From positions 1-8,771 of the forward strand of contig DGHF01000002.1 of assembly GCA_002392545.1 (NCBI GenBank): a DNA stretch of 8,771 nucleotides. The letters are read 5' to 3'. Both the position numbers and the translations under genes were made by a program. The stretch is from Ruminococcus sp. UBA3855. Lineage in GTDB: Bacteria; Bacillota; Clostridia; Oscillospirales; Ruminococcaceae. Below are positions 1 to 5,873 of the stretch, piece by piece; within the stretch, counting starts at the first letter, position 1, and each line of letters opens with the position of its first letter. A model generated the notes under the pieces. That model worked only from the letters and a program-made list of their open reading frames with translations, was not told where the DNA came from and did not search any database.

Positions 1-102
1 GACCTGAGTGAAGTTCACTTTAATACGGTCACTGCTATCGGGTCCGGAACAGTTACGCTCAACGGCAAAAACTACGCTGTCACGCTCACAGCCTTGGATT
101 GA
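1..102 (+). CDS. C-terminal fragment of an unidentified protein
   Basis: Frame 1 is open from the window edge to a TGA at 100-102 and gives 33 residues, ending in VTLNGKNYAVTLTALD. The residues alternate hydrophobic and polar (V, T, I, L, Y), which suggests beta-strands, as in the end of an extracellular, Ig-like or phage structural protein. That reading is inference from composition only. The gene starts upstream of the window, so length, domains and family cannot be judged. The opposite strand here is closed by stops. The terminator at 231-267 lies about 130 nt downstream and could end its transcript. Confidence 0.5.
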   Translation, partial: DLSEVHFNTVTAIGSGTVTLNGKNYAVTLTALD

Positions 103-191
103 CCATTTCCCATGGGGGGATTGAAAATCTCTAAAGTCCATCCTCATGGAGACCGGGGGCAGGGCAAATACTGAACAATGCGAAATCAAAC

Positions 192-327
192 GGGGTAATA
201 GCCACGTTATTTTTATCGGAATATCAATGAAAAATCCGGCAGAGGTTTGATTTCTGCCGGATTTTTTCATTTTTTAATGTATAAAAGTTTACAGTAAAAT
301 TAGTAGGGTAACTAATGGGGTAATAGC
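192..327. repeat. 11-bp direct repeat pair, GGGGTAATAGC
   Basis: GGGGTAATAGC occurs at 192-202 and again at 317-327, 125 bp apart in the same orientation, flanking the terminator hairpin. A shorter related GGGTAA occurs at 306-311, twelve bases before the equivalent position of the second copy. The repeat is short and could be chance. It could also be a footprint of an inserted element or a protein-binding site. Confidence 0.45.
231..267 (+). terminator. Rho-independent terminator, probably bidirectional
   Basis: A perfect 12-bp stem pairs 231-242 (AAAATCCGGCAG) with 254-265 (CTGCCGGATTTT) around an 11-nt loop, and the run of T continues to 267. The A-run on the left arm would act as a U-run on the other strand. 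On the plus strand it would end transcription of the gene that finishes at 102. On the minus strand it would back up the tRNA terminator. Confidence 0.85.
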
Positions 328-370
328 AGAAAATTTTCCAAAACACGACACAATTTTTGATTTTCGTGCA

Positions 371-408
371 AAATAGAAAACGTCCTGAAATCTTAGATTT
401 CAAGACGT
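371..408 (-). terminator. Rho-independent terminator of the tRNA-Ser unit
   Basis: Read on the minus strand, 408-396 pairs with 392-380 to make a 13-bp stem with one G-T wobble and a 3-nt loop (393-395). It is followed by a T-rich tail, TTTTCTATTTT, reaching 370. It begins 5 nt after the 3' end of tRNA-Ser(GCT), as expected for the end of a tRNA transcript. Confidence 0.85.
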
Positions 409-413
409 CTCAG

Positions 414-500
414 CGCGGAAAGAGGGATTTGAACCCTCGCACCGGTTTCCCGACCTACTCCCTTAGCAGGGGAGCCCCTTCACCACTTGGGTATTTCCGC
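414..500 (-). tRNA. tRNA-Ser(GCT)
   Basis: This minus-strand tRNA reads AGC/AGU serine codons. The acceptor arm GCGGAAA (500-494) pairs perfectly with TTTCCGC (421-415), and the discriminator base is G (414), as usual for tRNA-Ser. The anticodon stem CTCCC/GGGAG encloses the loop CTGCTAA, giving anticodon GCT. A long variable arm follows (class II tRNA), then a T-arm GAGGG-TTCAAAT-CCCTC. The gene does not encode CCA: the next bases on its strand are CTG, so CCA must be added after transcription. It lies 27 nt after the encoded CCA of tRNA-Ser(TGA) and is probably co-transcribed with it. Confidence 0.97.
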
Positions 501-527
501 ATATGATGAATGATAAGAATATAAAAT

Positions 528-616
528 TGGCGGAGAGAGTGGGATTCGAACCCACGGTACGTCGCCGTATCACTAGTTTTCAAGACTAGCTCCTTAAACC
601 ACTCGGACATCTCTCC
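528..616 (-). tRNA. tRNA-Ser(TGA)
   Basis: This minus-strand tRNA reads UCN serine codons. The acceptor arm GGAGAGA (616-610) pairs with TCTCTCC (538-532), with discriminator G at 531 and an encoded CCA at 530-528. The anticodon stem CTAGT/ACTAG encloses CTTGAAA, giving anticodon TGA. A long variable arm and the T-arm GTGGG-TTCGAAT-CCCAC complete a class II tRNA. It is the first gene of a two-tRNA unit driven by the promoter at 656-684. Encoded CCA here contrasts with its neighbour, which lacks it. Confidence 0.97.
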
Positions 617-655
617 ATTAAGGCTGTGCTGTCTTCTCCTTGAACCAGCTTTTAT

Positions 656-684
656 ATTATAGCATATCTGAAAGGATTTGTCAA
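656..684 (-). promoter_or_regulatory. Promoter of the tRNA-Ser pair, full consensus
   Basis: On the minus strand TTGACA (684-679) and TATAAT (661-656) are separated by exactly 17 nt, a perfect sigma-70/sigma-A match. Transcription would start near 649, about 33 nt before the mature end of tRNA-Ser(TGA). The AT-rich tract at about 690-718 lies just upstream of the -35 element, where an UP element would sit. The strength fits a stable-RNA promoter. Confidence 0.88.
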
Positions 685-689
685 TAGTT

Positions 690-718
690 TTTTCAAAAAA
701 ATTTTAATAAAAATTTTT
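690..718. promoter_or_regulatory. AT-tract between divergent promoters (possible shared UP element)
   Basis: This stretch is almost purely A and T, with runs such as AAAAAAATTTT and AAAAATTTTT. It separates the -35 box of the tRNA promoter (679-684) from the -35 box of the recJ promoter (729-734). Such tracts can bind the RNA polymerase alpha subunit or bend DNA, and could serve both directions. The role is inferred from position and composition only. Confidence 0.4.
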
Positions 719-728
719 CGGTTTTCTA

Positions 729-757
729 TTGCAATTATTGGAGAAAAATGTTATAAT
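729..757 (+). promoter_or_regulatory. Promoter of the recJ-rel cluster
   Basis: TTGCAA (729-734) and TATAAT (752-757) are separated by 17 nt. The -10 box is perfect and the -35 box matches TTGACA at four of six positions. Transcription would begin near 764, giving a leader of about 90 nt before the ATG at 854. The leader has a small hairpin (821-825 with 835-839) ending 4 nt before the Shine-Dalgarno site. The same box sequences and spacing occur before ilvB. Confidence 0.75.
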
Positions 758-853
758 AAAAGTTATAACATTTTGAAAGTAGTGACAGAAAGCGGTCAAA
801 TGGTAAAAATTGTAGTATTATCCGGAAGAAAACGCCGGAGGACAGGAGGTTTC

Positions 854-2890
854 ATGAAAAAATGGGTAATACATCAACCGGATTCAAAATTCACGGCAGA
901 CTTGCAGGGCAAGAGTGACTTGTCACGGCTTTCCTGCAAGGTACTTGTTTCAGAGGGCTGTATCAGCATCGAGCAGGCAGGGCAGAGAATGGGTTGCACA
1001 GAACTTTCAGACCCTTTTCTGATTTGTGACATGAAACCGGCTGTAAAGGCAATCAACGAGGCGATTGACAGCGGAAAGAGAATCTGCGTTTACGGCGACT
1101 ATGACTGTGATGGTGTGACCTCTACGGTGATTCTGTACACGTTCTTGGAGCAGTTGGGCGCAGATGTTACATGGCGGATACCAGAACGCAGTGAGGGCTA
1201 TGGCTTGAATGAGCAGGCTGTCAAGGAAATGCATGAGGATGGTGTACAGATGATTGTCACTGTCGATAACGGCATTTCGGCGATTTCGGAAGCAAAGCTC
1301 ATGAAAGAGCTAGGGATTGAACTGGTAGTGACAGACCATCATCAGGCAGGGGAAGAATTGCCGGAAGCGTTGGCAGTCGTGGACGCACACCGGAAAGACA
1401 ATTTTTCACCGTTCCGCCTGTATTGTGGGGCAGGGCTGGCATTGTTGCTGGTTGCGGCAATGAATGACGGAGATTTGCGGTTTGCATTGGAACAATACGG
1501 CGACCTTGCAGCAGTTGCCACGATTGCGGACGTGGTAGCACTGACAGGAGAGAACCGTTATTTAGTGCAGGAGGGGCTTGACTATCTGGAAAATACCGAA
1601 CGTCAGGGACTGCTTGCCCTTCGGGAAGTCAGCGGAATGAAAGGAAAGCCTTTGACTTCAACGAATGTCGCTTTTTCGATTGCGCCCCGAATCAATGCCG
1701 CCGGACGGATGGCATCACCGAAACTGGCGGTGGAACTGCTTCTTGAGGAAGCCCCCCAAAAGGCAAGGGAACTCGCCGGACAGATTGACCGCATCAACAC
1801 GCAGAGAAAAGACTGTGAAAATGAAATCGTGAAATCTGTCGAAATGCAGATTCAGCAGAATTCTGATTTGATTCATGAGCGTGTAATGGTGTTTGACGGT
1901 GAGGGCTGGCATGGCGGAGTCATTGGAATTGTGGCGGCTCGGCTGATGGAGCGTTTCGGGAGACCGTGTTTCATGATAAGCATTCATGACGGAGTGGGAC
2001 ACGGTTCAGCTCGCAGTTTCGGGGAATTTTCCGTGTTTGAGTGTTTGCAGGCTTGCGGTGACTTGCTGGAAAAATACGGCGGTCATCCGGCTGCCGGCGG
2101 ATTCACTGTCAAGGCGGAAAATATTCCAGCATTCAAGGAACGAATTGCAGAATATGCAAAAAATCATTTCCCTGATATGCCTGTACCCGAAATTTCAGCC
2201 GTCTGTTCACTGGATGCGGAGTGCCTGAAACCGGAAGAAGCGGAAACACTCTCTCAGCTCGAACCCTTCGGAGCGGAGAACCCCGAACCGCTGTTCTTTG
2301 TCGAAAATGCAAGGATTCAGGAAATCCGACCACTTTCAGAAGGGGCACATACCAAACTGATGGTATCCGTCAATGGGATTTCCTGTGAAGCCCTGATGTT
2401 CCGCACGTCACCGGAAAGCCTTGGTCTGCATATCGGTGATTACTGCCATATGATGGTGAAATTGTCTGTCAGTGAATGGAACGGAAGGAAGCGTGTCAGC
2501 CTGAATGTGCAGGACATCCGTATTTCAGGCATGAATCAAAGTAAACTGCTTTCCGCCATGCAGACTTATGACAAGTACCGCCGGAAAGAAACGCTTCCAA
2601 AGGCTTATTATCAGGCAATCGCTCCCAGCCGGACGGAATGCATCACCGTTTACAAGACGGTGACGGAAAACAAAATTTCTGTTGAAAAATTAGCCATGCA
2701 GATGAACCGCATTGGAATGAATTACTGCAAATTCCGGATATGTCTGGATATTTTTGCAGAACTCGGACTGATGGAACTCACGGAGGGGGAACAGTTTGTG
2801 AAGCGTTTGCCAGTCACCCAAAAGGCAGAACTTCATAATTCTGAGATACTCTCACAATTGGAACAGTATGCAAAGGAGGAAATGAGATGA
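854..2890 (+). CDS. recJ: Single-stranded-DNA-specific 5'-3' exonuclease RecJ
   Basis: RecJ degrades single-stranded DNA from the 5' end in recombination, mismatch and base-excision repair. The 678-residue protein starts MKKWVIHQPD, a start typical of Firmicute RecJ. The DHH domain shows DYDCDG (82-87), VDNG (137-140), DHH (161-163) and ADVV (225-228), which supply the metal-binding aspartates and histidines. APRINAAGRM (277-286) follows. The DHHA1 domain has GHGSARS (382-388) and YGGHPAAGGF (408-417), and an OB-like segment covers about 450-560. A C-terminal extension of about 115 residues, absent from the 577-residue E. coli enzyme, is usual in the longer Firmicute forms. The ATG at 854 is preferred over the in-frame TTG at 773 because AGGAGG (844-849) lies just before it. 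Its stop overlaps the rel start by four bases. Confidence 0.95.
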   Translation: MKKWVIHQPDSKFTADLQGKSDLSRLSCKVLVSEGCISIEQAGQRMGCTELSDPFLICDMKPAVKAINEAIDSGKRICVYGDYDCDGVTSTVILYTFLEQLGADVTWRIPERSEGYGLNEQAVKEMHEDGVQMIVTVDNGISAISEAKLMKELGIELVVTDHHQAGEELPEALAVVDAHRKDNFSPFRLYCGAGLALLLVAAMNDGDLRFALEQYGDLAAVATIADVVALTGENRYLVQEGLDYLENTERQGLLALREVSGMKGKPLTSTNVAFSIAPRINAAGRMASPKLAVELLLEEAPQKARELAGQIDRINTQRKDCENEIVKSVEMQIQQNSDLIHERVMVFDGEGWHGGVIGIVAARLMERFGRPCFMISIHDGVGHGSARSFGEFSVFECLQACGDLLEKYGGHPAAGGFTVKAENIPAFKERIAEYAKNHFPDMPVPEISAVCSLDAECLKPEEAETLSQLEPFGAENPEPLFFVENARIQEIRPLSEGAHTKLMVSVNGISCEALMFRTSPESLGLHIGDYCHMMVKLSVSEWNGRKRVSLNVQDIRISGMNQSKLLSAMQTYDKYRRKETLPKAYYQAIAPSRTECITVYKTVTENKISVEKLAMQMNRIGMNYCKFRICLDIFAELGLMELTEGEQFVKRLPVTQKAELHNSEILSQLEQYAKEEMR

Positions 2891-2896
2891 AGGAGG
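2873..2896 (+). promoter_or_regulatory. Tandem Shine-Dalgarno sites at the rel start
   Basis: AAGGAGG occurs at 2873-2879, 7 nt before the ATG at 2887, and again at 2890-2896, inside the first codons of rel. The first is well placed for the ATG start and sits within the end of recJ, consistent with coupled translation. The second has no in-frame start at normal spacing. The next in-frame ATG is at 2917, 20 nt further on. It may cause pausing or compete for ribosomes, which is inference. Confidence 0.6.
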
Positions 2897-5091
2897 ACAG
2901 AGTTGTAACCATTGAAATGATTGAGCAGAAGATTCTTGACATGGATAAACAGTCATATGACCTGAGCAAGATTCATTCTGCGTATGAATTCGCCGCCAAA
3001 GCGCATGAAGGGCAGAAACGCTCATCTGGTCAGCCCTATATTATTCATCCGCTTTCTGTTGCGGAAATTCTGCTTGACCTCGGCATGGATACAGACACTA
3101 TCTGTGCGGCACTGCTTCACGATGTCGTGGAAGATACAAGTGCAACATTGGAACAGCTTGAGAAATTATTCGGGCAGGATGTTGCAGCCCTCGTGGACGG
3201 TGTCACGAAATTAGCCAAAGTTCCGATTTTCAACAAGGAACAGCAACTGGCAGAAAATGTCATGAAAATTCTGCTTGCCATGAGCAAGGATATCCGTGTC
3301 ATGATTATCAAGCTCTGTGACAGGCTTCATAATATGAGAACGCTGGAATTCCGCCCTGAACATAAACAGCGCACAACTGCCCGTGAAACCATGAATGTCT
3401 ATGCCCCCATTGCAAGAAGACTTGGTATCAAGGTGGTGCAGGCTGAATTGGAAGACCTTGCTTTTCATTACCTCGACCCCTACGCCTATCAAGACATTGA
3501 AAATTTGATGGGCGCAAGTAAGGAAGAACGGGAAATTTTCCTGAATTCCATCATTCAGAAAGTTTCCGACTATCTTCCCACGGCAATGGAGTTCAAGAAA
3601 CCGCCTCAGATTAGCGGACGTGTCAAGAGCATTTACGGAATGTACAAAAAGATTTATGTACAGCATAAGAACCCCGAAGAAGTGTATGACAAGTACGCAA
3701 TCAGAATTATTGTTTCTGACCTTGCGGAATGTTACGCTGCCAGTGGTCTGATTCAGAATATCTATCCGCCCATTCCCAACAGAAGGAAAGATTATATCAG
3801 CCATCCGAAGGAAAATATGTATCAGTCTCTGCATGACTGCTATCTTGGGAAAGAGGGCATCCCCTTTGAAGTACAAATTCGTACATGGGAAATGCACGAA
3901 ACTGCGGAATACGGCATTGCAGCGCACTGGAAATATAAAGAGGGCATTCACGGCAAAGACAAAATGGAAAAACGTCTTGCATGGATTCGCCAGATGATTG
4001 AAGCACAGAAAACCTCTGATGATGTGGAAGAGATTGTCCGTGCTATCAAGTATGAGCTTGCGCCCGAAGATATTTGTGTCATGACCCCGAAGGGACAGAC
4101 AATCTCCCTTCCCATTGGTGCGACAGTCGTTGATTTCGCCTATAAGATTCATACCGAAGTCGGACACAAGATGATGAGCGCAAAGGTGAACGGTAAAATT
4201 GTACCGCTGGATTACAAATTGCAGACCGGTGATATTTGCACCATCCTGACCAGCAAAGACCCCACCAAAGGGCCTAGCCGTTCATGGCTGGATATTGCCA
4301 TCACATCCGAAGCACGTTCAAAAATCCGTTCGTGGTTCAAGCGTGAACGCCGTGAGGAGAATATTCAGACCGGAAAATCTGCCCTTGAAAAATTGTTCCG
4401 TCATAATCACATTCATGTACCGGATGAAGAACTTGAAAATTTCCTGAAAGATGATTTGCGCCGTCACAGCTGTAATACCCTTGAGGATTTTTATGCTGCG
4501 ATTGGTTACGGCGGTATCAGCCTTTCGAAACTGCTCCCCCATTTCAAGGAACAGTATCACAAGAATTACGAGAAGGACGACGAAGAACCTAAAGACCTTC
4601 CGATTGTTACCCCTGTTCCGAATTCCTCCAGAAGCAAGATTATTCTTGACGACATCAGCGACTGTGCGGTGAAATTTGCACAATGTTGCAATCCCTTACC
4701 GGGGGACGAAATTGTTGGATTCATCACGAGAGGGCACGGAATTTCCGTTCATACGACTTCCTGCGTGAATTACCGTGCCATGCTTAACAGGGACATTCCC
4801 GAAGAACAGGAAAGATGGGTTGACATTCAGTGGACGGAAAGCACAGATTCTTCCATGCAGACCAGCATTGAAGTGATTGCACAGGACAGAGTGGGGCTGG
4901 TTTATGACATTACCGCCGTTTTGACGGAATCCAGAATTCCGATTGTGCATTCTTCCTCTCGTGTCCTGAAAAACGGAAATGCCATCTTTGATGCAAGTAT
5001 CCGCATTGTAAACCGTTCCCAACTGAACAGTATGTTCGAACGTCTGCGCAAAATCAAGGGCGTTATCACGGTAGAACGTGCCAACAGCTGA
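2887..5091 (+). CDS. rel: Bifunctional (p)ppGpp synthetase/hydrolase Rel
   Basis: Rel makes (p)ppGpp from ATP and GDP/GTP on starved ribosomes and also degrades it. The 734-residue length fits the long RelA/SpoT family. The HD hydrolase domain (about 30-180) keeps H54, HD 78-79, ED 82-83, D145 and N149, so hydrolysis should be intact. The synthetase domain (about 240-350) has GRVKSIY (244-250), D268, RRKDY (299-303), YQSLH (312-316) and EVQIRT (328-333). A TGS domain (about 393-455), the CC-containing region (AQCCNPLPGDEIVGF, 598-612) and a C-terminal ACT domain (about 657-734) follow. The RRKD sequence has the basic RxKD form of bifunctional enzymes rather than the acidic RelA form. The ATG overlaps the recJ stop (ATGA) and has AAGGAGG (2873-2879) 7 nt upstream. 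The apt gene found between recJ and relA in Bacillus is absent. Confidence 0.95.
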   Translation: MKEDRVVTIEMIEQKILDMDKQSYDLSKIHSAYEFAAKAHEGQKRSSGQPYIIHPLSVAEILLDLGMDTDTICAALLHDVVEDTSATLEQLEKLFGQDVAALVDGVTKLAKVPIFNKEQQLAENVMKILLAMSKDIRVMIIKLCDRLHNMRTLEFRPEHKQRTTARETMNVYAPIARRLGIKVVQAELEDLAFHYLDPYAYQDIENLMGASKEEREIFLNSIIQKVSDYLPTAMEFKKPPQISGRVKSIYGMYKKIYVQHKNPEEVYDKYAIRIIVSDLAECYAASGLIQNIYPPIPNRRKDYISHPKENMYQSLHDCYLGKEGIPFEVQIRTWEMHETAEYGIAAHWKYKEGIHGKDKMEKRLAWIRQMIEAQKTSDDVEEIVRAIKYELAPEDICVMTPKGQTISLPIGATVVDFAYKIHTEVGHKMMSAKVNGKIVPLDYKLQTGDICTILTSKDPTKGPSRSWLDIAITSEARSKIRSWFKRERREENIQTGKSALEKLFRHNHIHVPDEELENFLKDDLRRHSCNTLEDFYAAIGYGGISLSKLLPHFKEQYHKNYEKDDEEPKDLPIVTPVPNSSRSKIILDDISDCAVKFAQCCNPLPGDEIVGFITRGHGISVHTTSCVNYRAMLNRDIPEEQERWVDIQWTESTDSSMQTSIEVIAQDRVGLVYDITAVLTESRIPIVHSSSRVLKNGNAIFDASIRIVNRSQLNSMFERLRKIKGVITVERANS

Positions 5092-5104
5092 AAGGACTGA
5101 CAGC

Positions 5105-5653
5105 ATGATAAATTTGGAAAATCTCTCCGGTCATCTGCGGACGGTGGCGAAACACCGTCATGCAGTGATTCGGCACTGTGCAAAAGCTGGAATTTTATGG
5201 CAGGGGCTGAAACATGATTTGTCGAAATATACCCCTGAAGAATTCATTCCCAGCGTGAAATATTATCAGGGCACACGCAGTCCCAATGAACAGGAACGCA
5301 CCGAAAAAGGCTATTCCAGTGCATGGATGCATCACAAGGGCTGTAACAAGCATCATTTTGAATACTGGACAGATTACGACCCTGTGACCCGTGTCATGAC
5401 CCCTGTCAAAATGCCGTTGAATTATGTCATTGAGATGTTTTGCGACAGAATCGCCGCAAGTAAAATTTATAACGGTGCAAATTTTACCAATGACATGCCT
5501 TTGCAGTATTTCATGAAAGGCAAACCCACAAGAAAAATTCATCCCCGAACATCACGCTTTTTAGAGGGTCTGCTCCAAATGTATGCCAAAAAAGGGGAAG
5601 AATATACATTTGCATGGATTCGATGGTACAGGCAACAGCATGAGGATTATTGA
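5105..5653 (+). CDS. DUF5662-like protein with HD-like residue pattern, function unknown
   Basis: This 182-residue soluble protein has no signal peptide or membrane segment. I recognise its sequence style as that of the uncharacterised DUF5662 family of Firmicutes and their phages, from memory only. Conserved-looking features are HRH (17-19), GLKHDLSKY (34-42), HH (76-77), NKHHFEYW (81-88) and EMFCDRIAAS (110-119). The order H...HD...HH...D resembles the metal site of HD-domain phosphohydrolases, so a nucleotide or phosphate hydrolase is possible but unproven. The ATG at 5105 is chosen over a GTG at 5078 that lies inside rel, because AAAGGA (5091-5096) is 8 nt upstream. It follows the rel stop by 13 nt and is probably co-transcribed with recJ and rel. 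No strong terminator follows it. Confidence 0.72.
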   Translation: MINLENLSGHLRTVAKHRHAVIRHCAKAGILWQGLKHDLSKYTPEEFIPSVKYYQGTRSPNEQERTEKGYSSAWMHHKGCNKHHFEYWTDYDPVTRVMTPVKMPLNYVIEMFCDRIAASKIYNGANFTNDMPLQYFMKGKPTRKIHPRTSRFLEGLLQMYAKKGEEYTFAWIRWYRQQHEDY

Positions 5654-5672
5654 AAATGCTTCTGTTTCAGCA

Positions 5673-5750
5673 GGGGTATTTTTCAATCGTGGCAAAATCA
5701 ATAAATTTTGCTGTTGAAATTTGTGCATAGTATCAAAATTAAAATACCCT
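5673..5750. repeat. 10-bp inverted repeat flanking 58 nt upstream of ilvB
   Basis: GGGGTATTTT (5673-5682) can pair with AAAATACCCT (5741-5750), with nine Watson-Crick pairs and one G-T. The right arm ends one base before the -35 box of the ilvB promoter. Inside lies a second hairpin, GCAAAAT (5692-5698) with ATTTTGC (5705-5711) around a 6-nt loop. The arrangement could be an RNA structure that ends read-through from the recJ cluster, or a DNA operator. Neither is shown directly. Confidence 0.4.
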
Positions 5751-5751
5751 C

Positions 5752-5780
5752 TTGCAATAAAAGTCCGAAAGTGATATAAT
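5752..5780 (+). promoter_or_regulatory. Promoter of the ilvBNC genes
   Basis: TTGCAA (5752-5757) and TATAAT (5775-5780) are spaced by 17 nt, identical in boxes and spacing to the recJ promoter. Transcription would start near 5787, leaving a leader of about 87 nt to the ilvB ATG. The leader has no T-box features and no branched-chain-rich leader peptide, but has a GC-rich hairpin at 5830-5849. Confidence 0.75.
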
Positions 5781-5829
5781 TGAAAAAAGATAGTGAATAT
5801 TTGATACACAACGAAATAAAAATGTTCAC

Positions 5830-5849
5830 GCCCCTGACAGCATGGGGGC
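5830..5849 (+). promoter_or_regulatory. GC-rich hairpin in the ilvB leader
   Basis: GCCCC (5830-5834) pairs with GGGGC (5845-5849), extendable by one wobble pair, around a 10-nt loop. It stands out in an otherwise AT-rich leader and ends 10 nt before the ilvB Shine-Dalgarno region. No U-run follows, so it is not a classic terminator. It might protect the 5' end of the mRNA, keep the ribosome site open, or bind a regulator. Confidence 0.5.
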
Positions 5850-5873
5850 AAAATTATGGAAAGGAATGAAATC

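Larger units (their letters stand above)
103..370. other. Non-coding spacer with terminator and short direct repeat
   Basis: I see no convincing gene between the stop of the first reading frame and the tRNA terminator. The stretch holds a strong hairpin (231-267), two copies of GGGGTAATAGC (192-202 and 317-327) and only tiny reading frames. These include ATG 112 to TGA 174 (20 codons) and ATG 146 to TGA 250 (34 codons), neither with a good Shine-Dalgarno site. It is AT-rich after about position 260. It may mark the edge of an inserted or rearranged segment beside the tRNA genes, but no integrase or inverted terminal repeat is visible. Confidence 0.5.

Noticed and set aside
1..260. Diversity-generating retroelement variable repeat at the end of the first gene
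   Set aside because: There is no template repeat, no reverse transcriptase and no AAY-rich codon pattern; the hairpin has the T-run of an ordinary terminator.
371..500. Phage attachment site made by duplication of the tRNA-Ser(GCT) 3' end
   Set aside because: No second copy of the tRNA 3' segment is visible in positions 1-370, so the window does not show an att duplication.
773..853. 27-codon upstream extension of recJ from a TTG start
   Set aside because: It has no Shine-Dalgarno site, begins only about 9 nt from the likely transcription start, and the ATG at 854 has AGGAGG and the family's usual MKKW start.
3211..4167. 318-codon open frame on the minus strand
   Set aside because: It lies wholly inside rel, whose domains and catalytic residues are clear. 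Its translation is cysteine-, phenylalanine- and histidine-rich with no recognisable motif, as expected for an antisense shadow.
5078..5104. GTG start nine codons upstream for the DUF5662-like gene
   Set aside because: It lies within the end of rel without a good ribosome site; the ATG at 5105 has AAAGGA at proper spacing.
5822..5869. Leader peptide for attenuation of ilvB
   Set aside because: The 15-residue frame has a single leucine and no valine or isoleucine, and no terminator/antiterminator pair follows, so classic attenuation is not supported. It is kept only as a possible uORF.
5856..5873. Earlier ATG for ilvB adding MERNEI
   Set aside because: The extra codons contain the Shine-Dalgarno site of the ATG at 5874, and the family usually begins at MILTGA.
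5787..5873. T-box riboswitch upstream of ilvB
   Set aside because: The leader is too short, and I see no T-box consensus, specifier stem or terminator with a U-run.
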